A stretch of 64,000 bases of DNA. Origin: Bin87 sp034423595. Lineage in GTDB: Bacteria > Chloroflexota > Dehalococcoidia > Lucifugimonadales > UBA3495. Location: assembly GCA_965207025.1 (NCBI GenBank), contig OZ242258.1, positions 4,216,001-4,280,000 on the forward strand. The letters are read 5' to 3'. Position 1 is the first letter of the stretch. Each line of letters begins with the position of its first letter. A model generated the notes under the pieces. That model worked only from the letters and a program-made list of their open reading frames with translations. It did no database searches and was not told where the DNA came from. Of the stretch, positions 33,979 to 43,169 are shown in pieces. The position numbers and the translations under genes are program-made.

Positions 33979-35285
33979 TTGATCCGGGCAACGAATACGC
34001 TCGGAAGGGGATCACGGAGCGGCTGTCGCACTTCCTCCGCAGCGATAATACCGGCGGAATGTTTTACGGCTGGTGGCTGGTCGTCATTGGAATCGCCGTT
34101 GTCCTGGTGGGCCGTGATCTTGGCCCGGCGTTCACCGCTATGGCATGGAGGAGCAGTGGCTTCGACTATATGGGGATTGGTCCACCTTGGAATGTGGTCG
34201 CCATAGCGGGTGGCGTCATACTCTGGATCGGATCCCTGTGGGTCGCAGGTTGGGGGGTCGATCGATACGGGCCGAAGCGAATGGTTCAGATCGGGTTGCC
34301 GTTGGCTGGATTAGCTGCGCTGCTCGTGGCAGTACCGACGCCGGGCTTTGCGCAGGCCCAATTCGCGGTGATGTCGGCTCTTGCAATGATCGGGGCTTAT
34401 GTTCCGGCGATAACCGCCTTGAACGACTGGTTTCGCGACCGGTTGGCGCTGGCCTTGGGGTTGATGCTAAGCGCCGTGGCAATCGGCGCGCTTGGCGTAA
34501 ACGGTTTGCCCGCGTTGGCGCTTATATTCGTCGATTGGAGACTGGTTACGATTGTGTCCGGCGCGGCGGTCGTGGTGGCGGGATTCGCGCTGGCGCGCCT
34601 GGTACGTGACCGCCCGGAAGATTGGGAAGAGCGCCCCGACGGGTTGGCGCCGGCGCCAGAGGCGAGCATCCCGAACTACTCTTGGCGCGAAGCCATGCGG
34701 TCGCGCCAGTTCTGGATGCTCATGGCCGCCGCTTCGTGTGTGGCTGTCGCCGCTACTATAACGAGCGTTTACGATTGGCAGATCATCTCACAGGGCAGCG
34801 GCACGTTTGAAGCTATCGACAAGTCGGGATCGTATGAAAAGTACGCGTCCACTGTGGGCATTCTTGCAGGTGGGTTGTTGAGCTATCGCTTCCCGGTCAG
34901 GTATGTGTTGTCCGGAGCAGCGGTTGCCCAAACGGTTGGGATGGCTTTGTTGCTGTCCGGATATGGGCCTATCTTGCCCGAATCGGTCGTTTTGCTGGGG
35001 TTGGTGTCGGGCATGGTGACCGCCCCGGGCATTGCTGCAGCAGGCATCTATTTCGGTCGCCGCAGTTTTGGGATGATCACCGTAACGTCGCTCTTCATAG
35101 AGTACGTCGCATCATCCGCCCTGTTGCCCGCCGCGGGATACAGTGCATCCGTTACGGGTGAGTACGTGCCGATGTTCCTCGCCGCGGCCATTGTGAGTTT
35201 GATCGGCGCCGGCCTGTACTGCAAGCTGGGTCAGCCCCGATTGTCGCCGGCGCAGCGCGCCGAGGAGCCGGCGATCAGTTGTTGA
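33975..35285 (+). CDS. MFS transporter (2)
   Basis: 436 aa. TTG 33975 overlaps the stop of the first carrier, so the two are translationally coupled. It opens with a hydrophilic leader and GGMFYGWWLVVIGIAVVLV, then GWGVDRYGPKRMVQIGLPLA and ITALNDWFRDRLALALGLML, close to the first carrier. The tandem pair may have arisen by duplication or may form a heteromeric carrier. The end overlaps 11 nt with the convergent oxidoreductase gene. Confidence 0.88.
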   Translation: MIDPGNEYARKGITERLSHFLRSDNTGGMFYGWWLVVIGIAVVLVGRDLGPAFTAMAWRSSGFDYMGIGPPWNVVAIAGGVILWIGSLWVAGWGVDRYGPKRMVQIGLPLAGLAALLVAVPTPGFAQAQFAVMSALAMIGAYVPAITALNDWFRDRLALALGLMLSAVAIGALGVNGLPALALIFVDWRLVTIVSGAAVVVAGFALARLVRDRPEDWEERPDGLAPAPEASIPNYSWREAMRSRQFWMLMAAASCVAVAATITSVYDWQIISQGSGTFEAIDKSGSYEKYASTVGILAGGLLSYRFPVRYVLSGAAVAQTVGMALLLSGYGPILPESVVLLGLVSGMVTAPGIAAAGIYFGRRSFGMITVTSLFIEYVASSALLPAAGYSASVTGEYVPMFLAAAIVSLIGAGLYCKLGQPRLSPAQRAEEPAISC

Positions 35286-36231
35286 ACTTCGCCATCACCT
35301 CGTCGGCGAACAGGGCGAGGGTTTCGGAAGGCGTGGGGTAGGAGAAGACTATGCAGAAATAGCGAATGCCGAATTCGACGTATTCGTTGATGCGGTCGGC
35401 GACCTGCTCCGGGGTTCCGGATAAGGTGTTTTCCAATCGTTGGGATTGGTATTCGTAGGCAGTCACCCCGGCCTCCGAAGCGAGTTGCGCTACCATCCCG
35501 TCGTATTCCCGCTGGGTGGGCGCGATGACGCAGTCGGCGTTGTGCGTCCACTCAATGGCGGATGGGTCGCGGCCGGCGTCTTCGGCAGCGCGAAAGACGA
35601 CGCTCTGATGCATGAGATGATCGTTCACCGTGTCGTTGTTGCCCACGTTGGCGATGTCGGCGATGCGCCCGATGGTGGGCATCACGTAGAGCGGGCCGTG
35701 GCCGCCGACGAATATGGGAGGCGTAGGCTGCTGAACGGGCTTGGGTTGGATGGACGCGCCGTCGATGCTGTAAAACCGGCCGTTGAAGGTTACGGACGGT
35801 TCAGTCCACAAGCGGCGGATGAAATGTACCGACTCCTCCAGCATCTCGCACCGTTCGCTGGTGGAAGGAAACGCAAGACCGCTGGACCGGGTGTCGCTCC
35901 GACTGCCGCCCGCTCCGATGCCGATGGTGACACGCCCGCCGCTGATGACGTCCAGGGTCGCGGCCATCTTGGCGAGGAGAGCAGGATGGCGGTAGGGATT
36001 GGCGAGCACCATGGGCAGGGCGCGGATGCGTTGAGTCTGGGCCAGCAAGGCGGTAAGGGTGGTCCAACATTCCAGGGCGTCGGTGTTGAGCAGGTCGAAC
36101 ACGCTGGCCGAATAGTAGCCCAGGCGATCCGCTTCCAGCCAGATGCGCTGCAAATCCTCGTAGGAGTAGCGGTACTGGTTGACGCGGACGTTGAATTTGA
36201 CGCGGGGCGGGCTGTTGAGTGAAGTGGACAT
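35275..36231 (-). CDS. LLM-class flavin-dependent oxidoreductase (2)
   Basis: 318 aa from ATG 36231 (GTG 36240 also in frame). Luciferase-like barrel: VKFNVRVNQYRYSYEDLQRI, ADRLGYYSASVFDLL, IRALPMVLANPYRHPALLAK, ATLDVISGGRVTIGIGAGG, IRRLWTEPSVTFNGRFYSID and PPIFVGGHGPLYVMPTIGRI. The GIGAGGS cofactor loop suits F420- or FMN-linked enzymes. It is followed upstream by a second oxidoreductase of the same class, likely in one operon. Confidence 0.9.
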   Translation of the reverse strand: MSTSLNSPPRVKFNVRVNQYRYSYEDLQRIWLEADRLGYYSASVFDLLNTDALECWTTLTALLAQTQRIRALPMVLANPYRHPALLAKMAATLDVISGGRVTIGIGAGGSRSDTRSSGLAFPSTSERCEMLEESVHFIRRLWTEPSVTFNGRFYSIDGASIQPKPVQQPTPPIFVGGHGPLYVMPTIGRIADIANVGNNDTVNDHLMHQSVVFRAAEDAGRDPSAIEWTHNADCVIAPTQREYDGMVAQLASEAGVTAYEYQSQRLENTLSGTPEQVADRINEYVEFGIRYFCIVFSYPTPSETLALFADEVMAKFNN

Positions 36232-36258
36232 AGTGGTCACAAAGTAGTCGCCAGAAAT

Positions 36259-36286
36259 GTAGGGGCGAATAATTATTCGCCCCTAC
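36259..36286. repeat. Perfect 28-bp palindrome, copy 1
   Basis: GTAGGGGCGAATAA followed by its exact reverse complement. A second copy with one mismatch lies at 44595-44622. It sits between two minus-strand oxidoreductase genes. Widespread REP-type palindromes of this kind occur in many genomes. Confidence 0.85.
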
Positions 36287-36311
36287 GGGAGCCCGAGCAT
36301 TTTGACGGCGG

Positions 36312-37496
36312 TTACTTGGAGCCGTTGCCGTTGCGGAAGTGGGGGATGACTTCCTTGCCGAACTTTTCGATGGAGGCCATGACCTTTTCGTGGGGGATGG
36401 TCTCGGTCTGCATGATGAGCATGACCTGGTCAACACCGATGTCTTCATACATCTGGCAGGTCTTGATGCAGGACTCGGGGTTGCCGGCGATGATGACGCC
36501 GCGGTCGGACAGGGTCTTGCCATCCAGTTGAGCGATGGCGGCGCGGGCTGCGCCGGGACCGGCGTCCAGGGAGAGGCCGACATCCTGGGCCAACTGCTGG
36601 TGTTCTTCGTCGGACTGGCGGAGCCAGCGGCTGAAGTCAGCGGAAAGGTGCTCTGGAACACCGCCCCAAGCCTCCAGCAGCTCCTCGTAGGCGCCGATTC
36701 GTCCGGCGATGTAGGGCTTGTCCGGACCGAAGAAGGTCTTCATGGACTCGGCGGCGAGTTCCTTGGCGTAGTCGTCATCGTCGTCGCAGAAGCCGTGGAC
36801 ATTGTTGCCCCAGAACTCGGTGACGAACTCGCCGACGGGCTCGCAGTCCTTGAGGGCATCGCGGTAGATCTGCACCTTTTCCTTGAGCACTTCCACGGCG
36901 TAGGAGGCGGAAGACAGGACGCCGATGCCCTTCTGGGCGGCGAGGCGGAAACTGTCCTCGGAGGTGCAGGCCAGGTAGAGACGCGGGTGCGGCTGCTGGA
37001 AGGGCTTGGGCAGGACGCGGCGCTTGGGAACGCTCCAGTTTTCACCCTCGTACTCGTACTCGTCGGAGGTCCAGATCTTGGGCAGCATACTGATGGACTC
37101 GTTCCACAGGTTACGGGTCTCGCGCGGATCGATGCCCAGGCCGGTCTGCTCGTAGGCGTTGGAGCGGCCGGTGCCGACCTCGATACGGCCGTCGGTGAGC
37201 TGGTCGAGCAGGGCGACTCGCTCGGCGACACGGACGGGATGGTGGTAAGGCAGGATGCAGACGCCGTAGCCGATGCGGATCTGCTTGGTTATGCGGCTCA
37301 GGGCGCCGAACATGGCGTCCTGGGAGGGCGAGCCGGAGAAGCCAGTGAGGAAGTGGTGTTCCACGAACCAGAGGTTATCGAACCCCACCTGGTCGGCCAG
37401 CTCGCACTGTTCCAATGTTTCCTTGTAAAGGGCGTTCCAATCGATTTCAGTGCCCTGGAAAGGGCGCTGGCATTCGTAAAGCAGTCCGAACTGCAT
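36312..37496 (-). CDS. LLM-class flavin-dependent oxidoreductase (3)
   Basis: 394 aa. GAGAGGAG precedes ATG 37496 at 7 nt. Luciferase-like fold: MQFGLLYECQRPFQGTEIDW, DNLWFVEHHFLTGFSGSPSQ, YGVCILPYHHPVRVAERVAL, DQLTDGRIEVGTGRSNAYEQ, PKPFQQPHPRLYLACTSEDS and QVMLIMQTETIPHEKVMASI. The GxGRS..E motif is typical of alkanal-monooxygenase-like members. Longer than the other two by an acidic helical insert (residues about 230-310). Confidence 0.9.
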   Translation of the reverse strand: MQFGLLYECQRPFQGTEIDWNALYKETLEQCELADQVGFDNLWFVEHHFLTGFSGSPSQDAMFGALSRITKQIRIGYGVCILPYHHPVRVAERVALLDQLTDGRIEVGTGRSNAYEQTGLGIDPRETRNLWNESISMLPKIWTSDEYEYEGENWSVPKRRVLPKPFQQPHPRLYLACTSEDSFRLAAQKGIGVLSSASYAVEVLKEKVQIYRDALKDCEPVGEFVTEFWGNNVHGFCDDDDDYAKELAAESMKTFFGPDKPYIAGRIGAYEELLEAWGGVPEHLSADFSRWLRQSDEEHQQLAQDVGLSLDAGPGAARAAIAQLDGKTLSDRGVIIAGNPESCIKTCQMYEDIGVDQVMLIMQTETIPHEKVMASIEKFGKEVIPHFRNGNGSK

Positions 37497-37779
37497 GGCT
37501 AATCTCCTCTCTTGGTGACGGATTGCATCGGGCGCACTCGGCGCGGTGGCGGTTTATGGAAGTGGAAGGGTGCGCTGCCGGCCCTGGACGCGAATTGGCG
37601 GCAGTATAGCGCAATATATGAATGTTGGGAATGACGGACCGGGTTTGGCGACAATTGAAAGCCCCCGGTCGGCGATGGGATGCACAGGGGCGCGCGTGGG
37701 TCTGTGGTATGATTTCGCGGACTCTACCGCGCATTTGGTGCGCTGATTGCGTACCTAAAAACACCCCGAGGTTATTCTG

Positions 37780-39228
37780 ATGACTATGGTTAGCCCCAAC
37801 ACTAATACCAGCGATTTTCAGAGTTCCGACCGAGCGCTCATCGCGCACCTGATGCGACGAGCGGGGTTCGGGGCGACGCCGTCGGAATTGGACAAGTACA
37901 GCTCGTGGGGTTACGACGCCACGGTGGAGTGGCTACTGCACCCAGAGGCGCAGCCTGGCCTGGACGAGGACATCATCGAGCGGTACTACATCGACTGGAA
38001 GGAGAGCCGCAACATCGAGGGCGCGCTGACCGAAACGGTGTACCGGATGAACGGCAACGCGGCGACCAGGCCGTTGCAGGAAAAGGTCGCGCTGTTCTGG
38101 CACGGCGTTTTCGCCACCGGATTGGCGAAGGTGCTGCACGAAAAGACAATGCTCAACCAGATTGACATGCTGCGGGGCTACGGGCTGGGCAGTTTCCGGA
38201 CGTTGCTGGAGCGGCTGGCCCGCGATCCAGCGATGATCTTCTGGCTGGATAATAATTTCAACCACAAGGATGCAATCAACGAAAACTGGGGCCGGGAGTT
38301 GCTGGAGCTGTTCTCCATGGGCGTCGGGATGGATGGCGCGGAAAACTACACCGAGGACGACGTGCAGGAGGCGGCGCGGGCCTTCACCGGCTGGACCATT
38401 GACGACGACAACGTGGCGAGCATCCCCTACGGCAAGACGCCGTGGCTGTTCCGGTACGACCCCGACGACCATGACGACGGCGTCAAGACGTTCCAGGGTG
38501 AAACAGGCAATTTTAACGGCGATGACATCATCGAGATAATCTGCCGGCAGCCCTCCACGGCGCGGTTCATCAGCCGGCACATGTATAACTTCTTCGTGGC
38601 GGATGACGTGCAGGTTCCGGCGTGGCAGAACACGCCGCCGGCCGACCCGGACGCCATCGCCCTGCTGGAAGCTGAGTATTTCCGCTCCGGCTACGACATC
38701 CGGTCCATGCTGCGGACGCTCTTCACATCGGATTTCTTTAAATCCGAAACGGCGCGGTTCGCTCGCGTGAAGAGTCCCGCCGAGGTGGTGGTTGGCACCC
38801 TCCACCTGGTGGGCGACCTGAAGTTTCCCCGTGCCGGCGTCATGGACACCGCGCTGGAATGCCGGTACATGAACCAGGACCTGCTGAATCCGCCATCCGT
38901 GGAAGGCTGGCACACCGGCAAGGAATGGATCGACAGCGGGAGCATGGTGGAACGCATCAACTTTGTGGCAGACGAGTTGGGAAATCTCACGCATCCGGGA
39001 GTGCGGGATCTAGTGGACGCACTGCTGGAGCGGAATCGGGGATTGGATGCGACCAGCATCGTGGACGGGTGCCTGGAGCTGTTGGGCTGCGTCGTGTTGC
39101 GAGACGACAACCGGACGGCGTTGGTGGCTCAAGCGGCGGAAATGCTGGAAAACGGGGCCGACCTGGAATCAGTGATCCTGAACGCGCTTCGGATGATCGG
39201 TTCCACCCGGGAGTACCAGTTCGCGTAG
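37780..39228 (+). CDS. DUF1800 domain-containing protein
   Basis: 482 aa. LIAHLMRRAGFGATPSELDK, HGVFATGLAKVLHEKTMLNQ, ENWGRELLELFSMGVG.YTE, RAFTGWTIDDDN and SVEGWHTGKEWIDSGSMVER are DUF1800 hallmarks. No signal peptide is seen although many relatives are exported. Such genes usually sit beside a DUF1501 gene; none is here. Function unknown. Confidence 0.92.
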   Translation: MTMVSPNTNTSDFQSSDRALIAHLMRRAGFGATPSELDKYSSWGYDATVEWLLHPEAQPGLDEDIIERYYIDWKESRNIEGALTETVYRMNGNAATRPLQEKVALFWHGVFATGLAKVLHEKTMLNQIDMLRGYGLGSFRTLLERLARDPAMIFWLDNNFNHKDAINENWGRELLELFSMGVGMDGAENYTEDDVQEAARAFTGWTIDDDNVASIPYGKTPWLFRYDPDDHDDGVKTFQGETGNFNGDDIIEIICRQPSTARFISRHMYNFFVADDVQVPAWQNTPPADPDAIALLEAEYFRSGYDIRSMLRTLFTSDFFKSETARFARVKSPAEVVVGTLHLVGDLKFPRAGVMDTALECRYMNQDLLNPPSVEGWHTGKEWIDSGSMVERINFVADELGNLTHPGVRDLVDALLERNRGLDATSIVDGCLELLGCVVLRDDNRTALVAQAAEMLENGADLESVILNALRMIGSTREYQFA

Positions 39229-39239
39229 CGGAAGCCATA

Positions 39240-39725
39240 ATGACCGAGGTAGTTTTTACCCCAGAACAGATTGAGGACGCGATACGTCACGGGATGCGCG
39301 GAGACCGGCAGCGTTATGAACTCGGCACGGACGACGCTGAGCAAAAGAACGCCACCTACGGGAATAATTTGGCGCACTACCGTAGCGTGGCGCAAAAATG
39401 CCTGAATGAAGGCGACTATTTGCAAGCCGCCGAAAAGTCCTGGGGCGCCTATGCACAAACCATCAAAGCGACCAGCGCCGCCTATGGTATTCGGGTTTCA
39501 ACGCACGCAAACATCCTCAGCGTAGCGCAGGCGCTGACGGCGTTGGCCGCCACAGCAGATGACGACAGCGCGACAACGCTGCGGCGGGGGTTCAACATGG
39601 CCAGAAGCCTGCATCAACATTTCTATGAGGATGACCTTGAGCACGACGAAGTAGCGCGACAATCTGCTGAGGTGATGGACGCCATTGACCTGCTGCAAAC
39701 GCTGTTTGACGGTAACGGGCGATAA
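39240..39725 (+). CDS. HEPN/PaREP1-like protein
   Basis: 161 aa from ATG 39240, 11 nt after the DUF1800 stop. NNLAHYRSVAQKCLNEGDYL, then QAAEKSWGAYAQTIKATSAA and YGIRVSTHANILSVAQALTA, resembles the four-helix PaREP1/HEPN fold (a helix with E-K-xW-G-A). No R-x4-6-H RNase motif is clear. It may be a nucleotide-binding or chaperone-like subunit. Assignment is by pattern only. Confidence 0.6.
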   Translation: MTEVVFTPEQIEDAIRHGMRGDRQRYELGTDDAEQKNATYGNNLAHYRSVAQKCLNEGDYLQAAEKSWGAYAQTIKATSAAYGIRVSTHANILSVAQALTALAATADDDSATTLRRGFNMARSLHQHFYEDDLEHDEVARQSAEVMDAIDLLQTLFDGNGR

Positions 39726-39737
39726 AGGTCGTTATCC

Positions 39738-40946
39738 GTGCGCATCAATTTGGAACCCATCCCCGCCGCCGCCGCCCGCTGCATGAGCGATACGCAGATG
39801 GAGTTGGCGCACACCGCGGACCGCCTGGCGAAGGAGCGGTTCTTTGGGCGGGCGTCTGGATACGACGAGGCGGCGCAGTTTCCCACAGAGAACTACGCCG
39901 ACCTGCGTGAGGCCGGCTTGCTCGGCCTGCGCGTTCCGACGGAGTACGGCGGCCTTGAAACCGATCCGCTCACCTACGCCATGTGCATCCTGGCGGTGGC
40001 GCGCGGCTGTCCCTCCACGGCGCTCACGCTGACCATGCACACCAACGTGCTGGGATCATTTGTAGGCGGGCTGGGAACGCCCGAGCAGCAGAACTGGTAT
40101 TTCCGCGAGGCGGTTGACGACGGGCAGTTGTTCGCGTCAATCACCAGCGAGCCCGGAGCGTCGGCGCGAGAGCGGTTCGTGCTGTCAACAATTTTCACAC
40201 CGGTGGCCGGCGGCGGATACCGCGTAACCGGCACGAAGCATTTCTGCTCGCTTGCGGACGCGGCGGATTACTTTTTCGTCACCGGCATCATCGCGGGAAG
40301 CGGAGGCGGTTCGGACAATATAATTTCGGCCATGATCCGTAGTGACATGAGCGGCGTTGAAGTGACGGAACAGTGGGACGCGGTGGGGATGCGAGCGACG
40401 TCGAGCCACACGGTTACTTACAACACGGTGGCGCCGGTTCACGCCATCTTCGGGCCGCCGGGTCGGATACTCAGCGCCGATTGGGGCAGTTTTTCGTTGG
40501 GATACGCGGCGGTGTATCTCGGCATCGCAGAAGCGGCTTACGGCTACATCACGGATTACGTCAGCGAGAAAACCTGGACGCCGGAGGGCGGCGCGATCAT
40601 CAACCACCCGGGCACGCAGAAGGCCATCGGTGAGATGTCGGTTGCGATACAGTCGGGACGTCTGCTGCTGGTGGACGCCGCGCTGACCGACCGGAACGCA
40701 GACCCTACCGCCGCGGTCTTGGCGGTGAACCGGGCCAAGCAGTATTGCGCCGAGGTGGGGGTGTCGGTAACGGATGCGGCGATGCGTCTGGCCGGTGGCG
40801 GAGGGTTGTTGAAATCGTCGCCGCTGGAACGGTTGCGGCGGGACGCGCTGTCGGGTCCGGTGATGCCTCCGGCCAACGACCGGTGCCTGGAGACGATCGG
40901 CAAGTTGGAGTGCGGGCTGCCGGCGGTTACGATTGAGTTGACGTAG
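39738..40946 (+). CDS. Acyl-CoA dehydrogenase family protein
   Basis: 402 aa from GTG 39738 (ATG 39783 also possible). Helical N-terminus, then LREAGLLGLRVPTEYGGLE, the FAD-contact strand ASITSEPGAS, GYRVTGTKHFCSLADAADYF and WDAVGMRATSSHTVTYNTV. The C-terminal bundle ends in RLAGGGGLLKSSPLERLRRD, like the dibenzothiophene-monooxygenase and acyl-CoA dehydrogenase branch. A flavoenzyme of lipid or aromatic breakdown; substrate unknown. Confidence 0.88.
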   Translation: MRINLEPIPAAAARCMSDTQMELAHTADRLAKERFFGRASGYDEAAQFPTENYADLREAGLLGLRVPTEYGGLETDPLTYAMCILAVARGCPSTALTLTMHTNVLGSFVGGLGTPEQQNWYFREAVDDGQLFASITSEPGASARERFVLSTIFTPVAGGGYRVTGTKHFCSLADAADYFFVTGIIAGSGGGSDNIISAMIRSDMSGVEVTEQWDAVGMRATSSHTVTYNTVAPVHAIFGPPGRILSADWGSFSLGYAAVYLGIAEAAYGYITDYVSEKTWTPEGGAIINHPGTQKAIGEMSVAIQSGRLLLVDAALTDRNADPTAAVLAVNRAKQYCAEVGVSVTDAAMRLAGGGGLLKSSPLERLRRDALSGPVMPPANDRCLETIGKLECGLPAVTIELT

Positions 40947-40950
40947 CTAC

Positions 40951-40981
40951 TTTTCATGGATGTACCGGATAGATTTGATAG
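40951..40981. repeat. ACATGGAT..GGAT-type repeat, copy 1
   Basis: tttcatggatgtaccggatagat, related to the stretches at 44555, 46469 and 51185. It lies in the gap before the NHL gene. Confidence 0.45.
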
Positions 40982-40993
40982 ACGGGAGATGTG

Positions 40994-41980
40994 ATGACCA
41001 CGGTTGTTGAATATCCGCTTTCGGTGGCGGGGTTGTACCAGTACCACAATGTGATCGGATTGTTGTCCGGTAGCGGGCCGGGATTCAGCGGGCCGGTTTC
41101 CCTGGCGTTGGGGCCGGACGGCCTGCTGTACGTGGGGAGCCGAGCCAATCCCAACCAGCCGGAGGGAGTGCGCGTTACGCGATGCACCTTTGACGGCGAC
41201 TACGTGGGCGAGTTCTCCGACTGGGGCGAAGCGCCCGGACAGTTCATTTGGATAACCGAAATCCGTTTCGGGCCGGACGGCAACCTGTACCTGTCGGACG
41301 AGAACACCCACCGTATCAGCGTGTTCACACCGGAAGGAGAGTTCGTGCGGCATTGGGGCGGATTTGGCTCGGAGGCTGGGCAGTTGAACCGCCCGTCGGG
41401 CATGGCGTTCGCGCCGGACGGCTCCCTGCTGGTGGTGGACTCTTTGAACCACCGGGTGCAGAGATTTTCGCCGGACGGCGAGTTTTTGATGGGATGGGGA
41501 TCTGATGGCGAAGAGCCTGGCCAGTTCAGGATGCCCTGGGGCGTCGCCGTGGATGGGGGCGGCGACGTGTACGTAACCGACTGGCGGAACGACCGGGTGC
41601 AGAAGTTCGAGGCCGACGGCGGATTCATCGCCGAGTTTGATGGACAGGACGGCGGCGACGGGTTTGCGCGTCCCAACGGGTTGGCGGTGGACAACGACGG
41701 TCAGATTTACGTTTGCGACTGGCAGAACGACCGGGTGCAGGTGCTGGATGCCGGAGGTCGTGTGATTGATACGCTGGTCGGACACTCGGGAACCTCCAAG
41801 TGGGCGCGCACTTTTCTGGACGCCAACCCGGACATCGAGCAAAAGCTGAACGCGGCGACGCAGAACATCGAGCTGAAGCGTCGGTTCTACCGGCCGACGG
41901 CGGTTACGGTGAGCGACGACGGCCTGGTGTTCGTGGCCGACTGCTACCGCCACCGGGTGCAGATTTATCGGCGGCTGTGA
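40994..41980 (+). CDS. NHL-repeat (six-bladed beta-propeller) protein
   Basis: 328 aa from ATG 40994 with GGGAG upstream. Repeats of about 47 residues follow the pattern LYLSDENTHRISVFTPEGEF, LLVVDSLNHRVQRFSPDGEF, VYVTDWRNDRVQKFEADGGF, IYVCDWQNDRVQVLDAGGRV and VFVADCYRHRVQIY. NHL propellers bind ligands or proteins, and some are peptidyl-glycine-lyase-like. No signal peptide is seen. Probably a scaffold or sensor. Confidence 0.9.
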   Translation: MTTVVEYPLSVAGLYQYHNVIGLLSGSGPGFSGPVSLALGPDGLLYVGSRANPNQPEGVRVTRCTFDGDYVGEFSDWGEAPGQFIWITEIRFGPDGNLYLSDENTHRISVFTPEGEFVRHWGGFGSEAGQLNRPSGMAFAPDGSLLVVDSLNHRVQRFSPDGEFLMGWGSDGEEPGQFRMPWGVAVDGGGDVYVTDWRNDRVQKFEADGGFIAEFDGQDGGDGFARPNGLAVDNDGQIYVCDWQNDRVQVLDAGGRVIDTLVGHSGTSKWARTFLDANPDIEQKLNAATQNIELKRRFYRPTAVTVSDDGLVFVADCYRHRVQIYRRL

Positions 41981-42026
41981 TGAAGGCAGGATTGACGATG
42001 CAAGGGACGGCAGGTGACGGAGGCAT

Positions 42027-42287
42027 ATGATGGCGCGGAGAGAAATCACCGCTGAGGAAGCCGAAGCATTTGGTAAGCGGATTTACGAGGAAAAAGTACG
42101 TCCGACGCTCAAGGGAGCGGAGGAACCCATCGGCCTCTTCCTGTCGTTCGATTTTGACAGCGAGGATTGGGAACTGGACGAGAAATTGATTTACGCGGCA
42201 CGCCGATTGCTGGAACGCCGACCGGATGCAGACGTTTTCACTGTTCGTGTTGGTTTTCCGGCCGCCTTTACATCGTGGGGCCCGTAG
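42027..42287 (+). CDS. Hypothetical protein before the aspartic protease (86 aa)
   Basis: GGAGG then ATG 42027 (a second ATG follows directly). EITAEEAEAFGKRIYEEKVR, PTLKGAEEPIGLFLSFDFDS and YAARRLLERRPDADVFTVRV. The short ATG-only gap to the aspartic protease suggests a two-gene unit, a pairing seen in several phyla, perhaps antitoxin-like. Function unknown. Confidence 0.65.
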   Translation: MMARREITAEEAEAFGKRIYEEKVRPTLKGAEEPIGLFLSFDFDSEDWELDEKLIYAARRLLERRPDADVFTVRVGFPAAFTSWGP

Positions 42288-42296
42288 TATTGAGAT

Positions 42297-42677
42297 ATGA
42301 TGATCGGCGAGGTGAACCTGTTGCGACAGCCGGCTGTCTCCGTTGTGGTGATAGCCGCGAATGACCAGCGCCAGACGATAGATGCGAATGTAGATACCGG
42401 GTTCAGCGGTGATTTGACTTTGCCAATATCAGCCATAGAACGGTTGGAGCTGCCATTGGCTACGCGCTCCAATTCTTACCGCATTGGCAGCGGCGCGATG
42501 GTTACGTTTAACACCTACGATGGAACCATTTTATGGCAGAATAGCCGTAGGCAAGTCACTGTTCTCGAGTCCGAGATTACCCCCACTATCGGCGTTGGCC
42601 TACTGTGGGACAGCAACTTGTCCATAGACTTCAGGCTCGGCGGCGACGTTACCATCACCGAATTGACGAACATCTGA
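42297..42677 (+). CDS. Clan AA (retropepsin-like) aspartic protease
   Basis: 126 aa. The single active-site motif is DTGFSGDLTLPISAIE (D-T-G), near residue 34. The later GVGLLWDSNLSIDFRLGGDV matches the second strand pair of AF_0612-type proteases. As a half-size pepsin it should dimerise to form the site. It follows the 86-aa gene at 9 nt. Confidence 0.82.
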   Translation: MMIGEVNLLRQPAVSVVVIAANDQRQTIDANVDTGFSGDLTLPISAIERLELPLATRSNSYRIGSGAMVTFNTYDGTILWQNSRRQVTVLESEITPTIGVGLLWDSNLSIDFRLGGDVTITELTNI

Positions 42678-42695
42678 CGGCGCGAGGAGTGGAAT

Positions 42696-43121
42696 ATGAC
42701 AAGCAGGAATGGCAGCAAAGTCAGCGATCAGAAGGTTGGCACCACGGTGTTGGTGGTAATGATGGAGGTTGATGAGGCGGACGACGAGGTGTTCAACAAG
42801 TGGTACAACGAGGAGCACCTGCCGGAGCGCATGTCTATACCCGGCTACATCAGCGCCCGACGGTTCGTGCTGGACCCGGAGGATGGACAGGCCAACAACG
42901 TCATGCGCTACCTGTGCATCTGGGAGATGGAGGACGACAGTCCGTTGCAATCGCAGTTCTACAAGGACCAGAATGCCAAGCCTACCCCCACCAAGGACGC
43001 AGCCGGAGCGGTGGTAAAGAATCGCGCGCGTGGCCTTTACCGACAGATCTTCCCGGCCGCCGGCGGGTACAGCGACCGGGTGGGCTACACGTACCCGGAC
43101 GGCACGCGGATTGGGGCGTAA
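42696..43121 (+). CDS. EthD/DUF4286-like alpha-beta-barrel protein
   Basis: 141 aa. ATG 42696 with GAGG upstream. The signature EVDEADDEVFNKWYNEEHLP, ERMSIPGYISARRFVL, is that of dimeric alpha-beta barrels such as EthD and DUF4286. ARGLYRQIFPAAGGYSDRVG closes the chain. Such proteins often fold or bind hydrophobic ligands. Precise role unknown. Confidence 0.82.
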   Translation: MTSRNGSKVSDQKVGTTVLVVMMEVDEADDEVFNKWYNEEHLPERMSIPGYISARRFVLDPEDGQANNVMRYLCIWEMEDDSPLQSQFYKDQNAKPTPTKDAAGAVVKNRARGLYRQIFPAAGGYSDRVGYTYPDGTRIGA

Positions 43122-43123
43122 TG

Positions 43124-43165
43124 TCCCTCACCCCAACCCCTCTCAGACAAGGGGAGAGGGGCGTT
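43124..43165 (+). repeat. CCCTCTCCC-type palindromic repeat, copy 3
   Basis: ctcaccccaacCCCTCTC-agacaa-GGGGAGAGGGG, stem near 43137-43161, slightly altered in the loop. It lies between convergent genes. Confidence 0.65.
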
Positions 43166-43169
43166 TCAG

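Noticed and set aside
36339..37502. 387-codon plus-strand open frame over the third LLM oxidoreductase
   Set aside because: Shadow frame with low-complexity composition; the opposite strand has strong family motifs.
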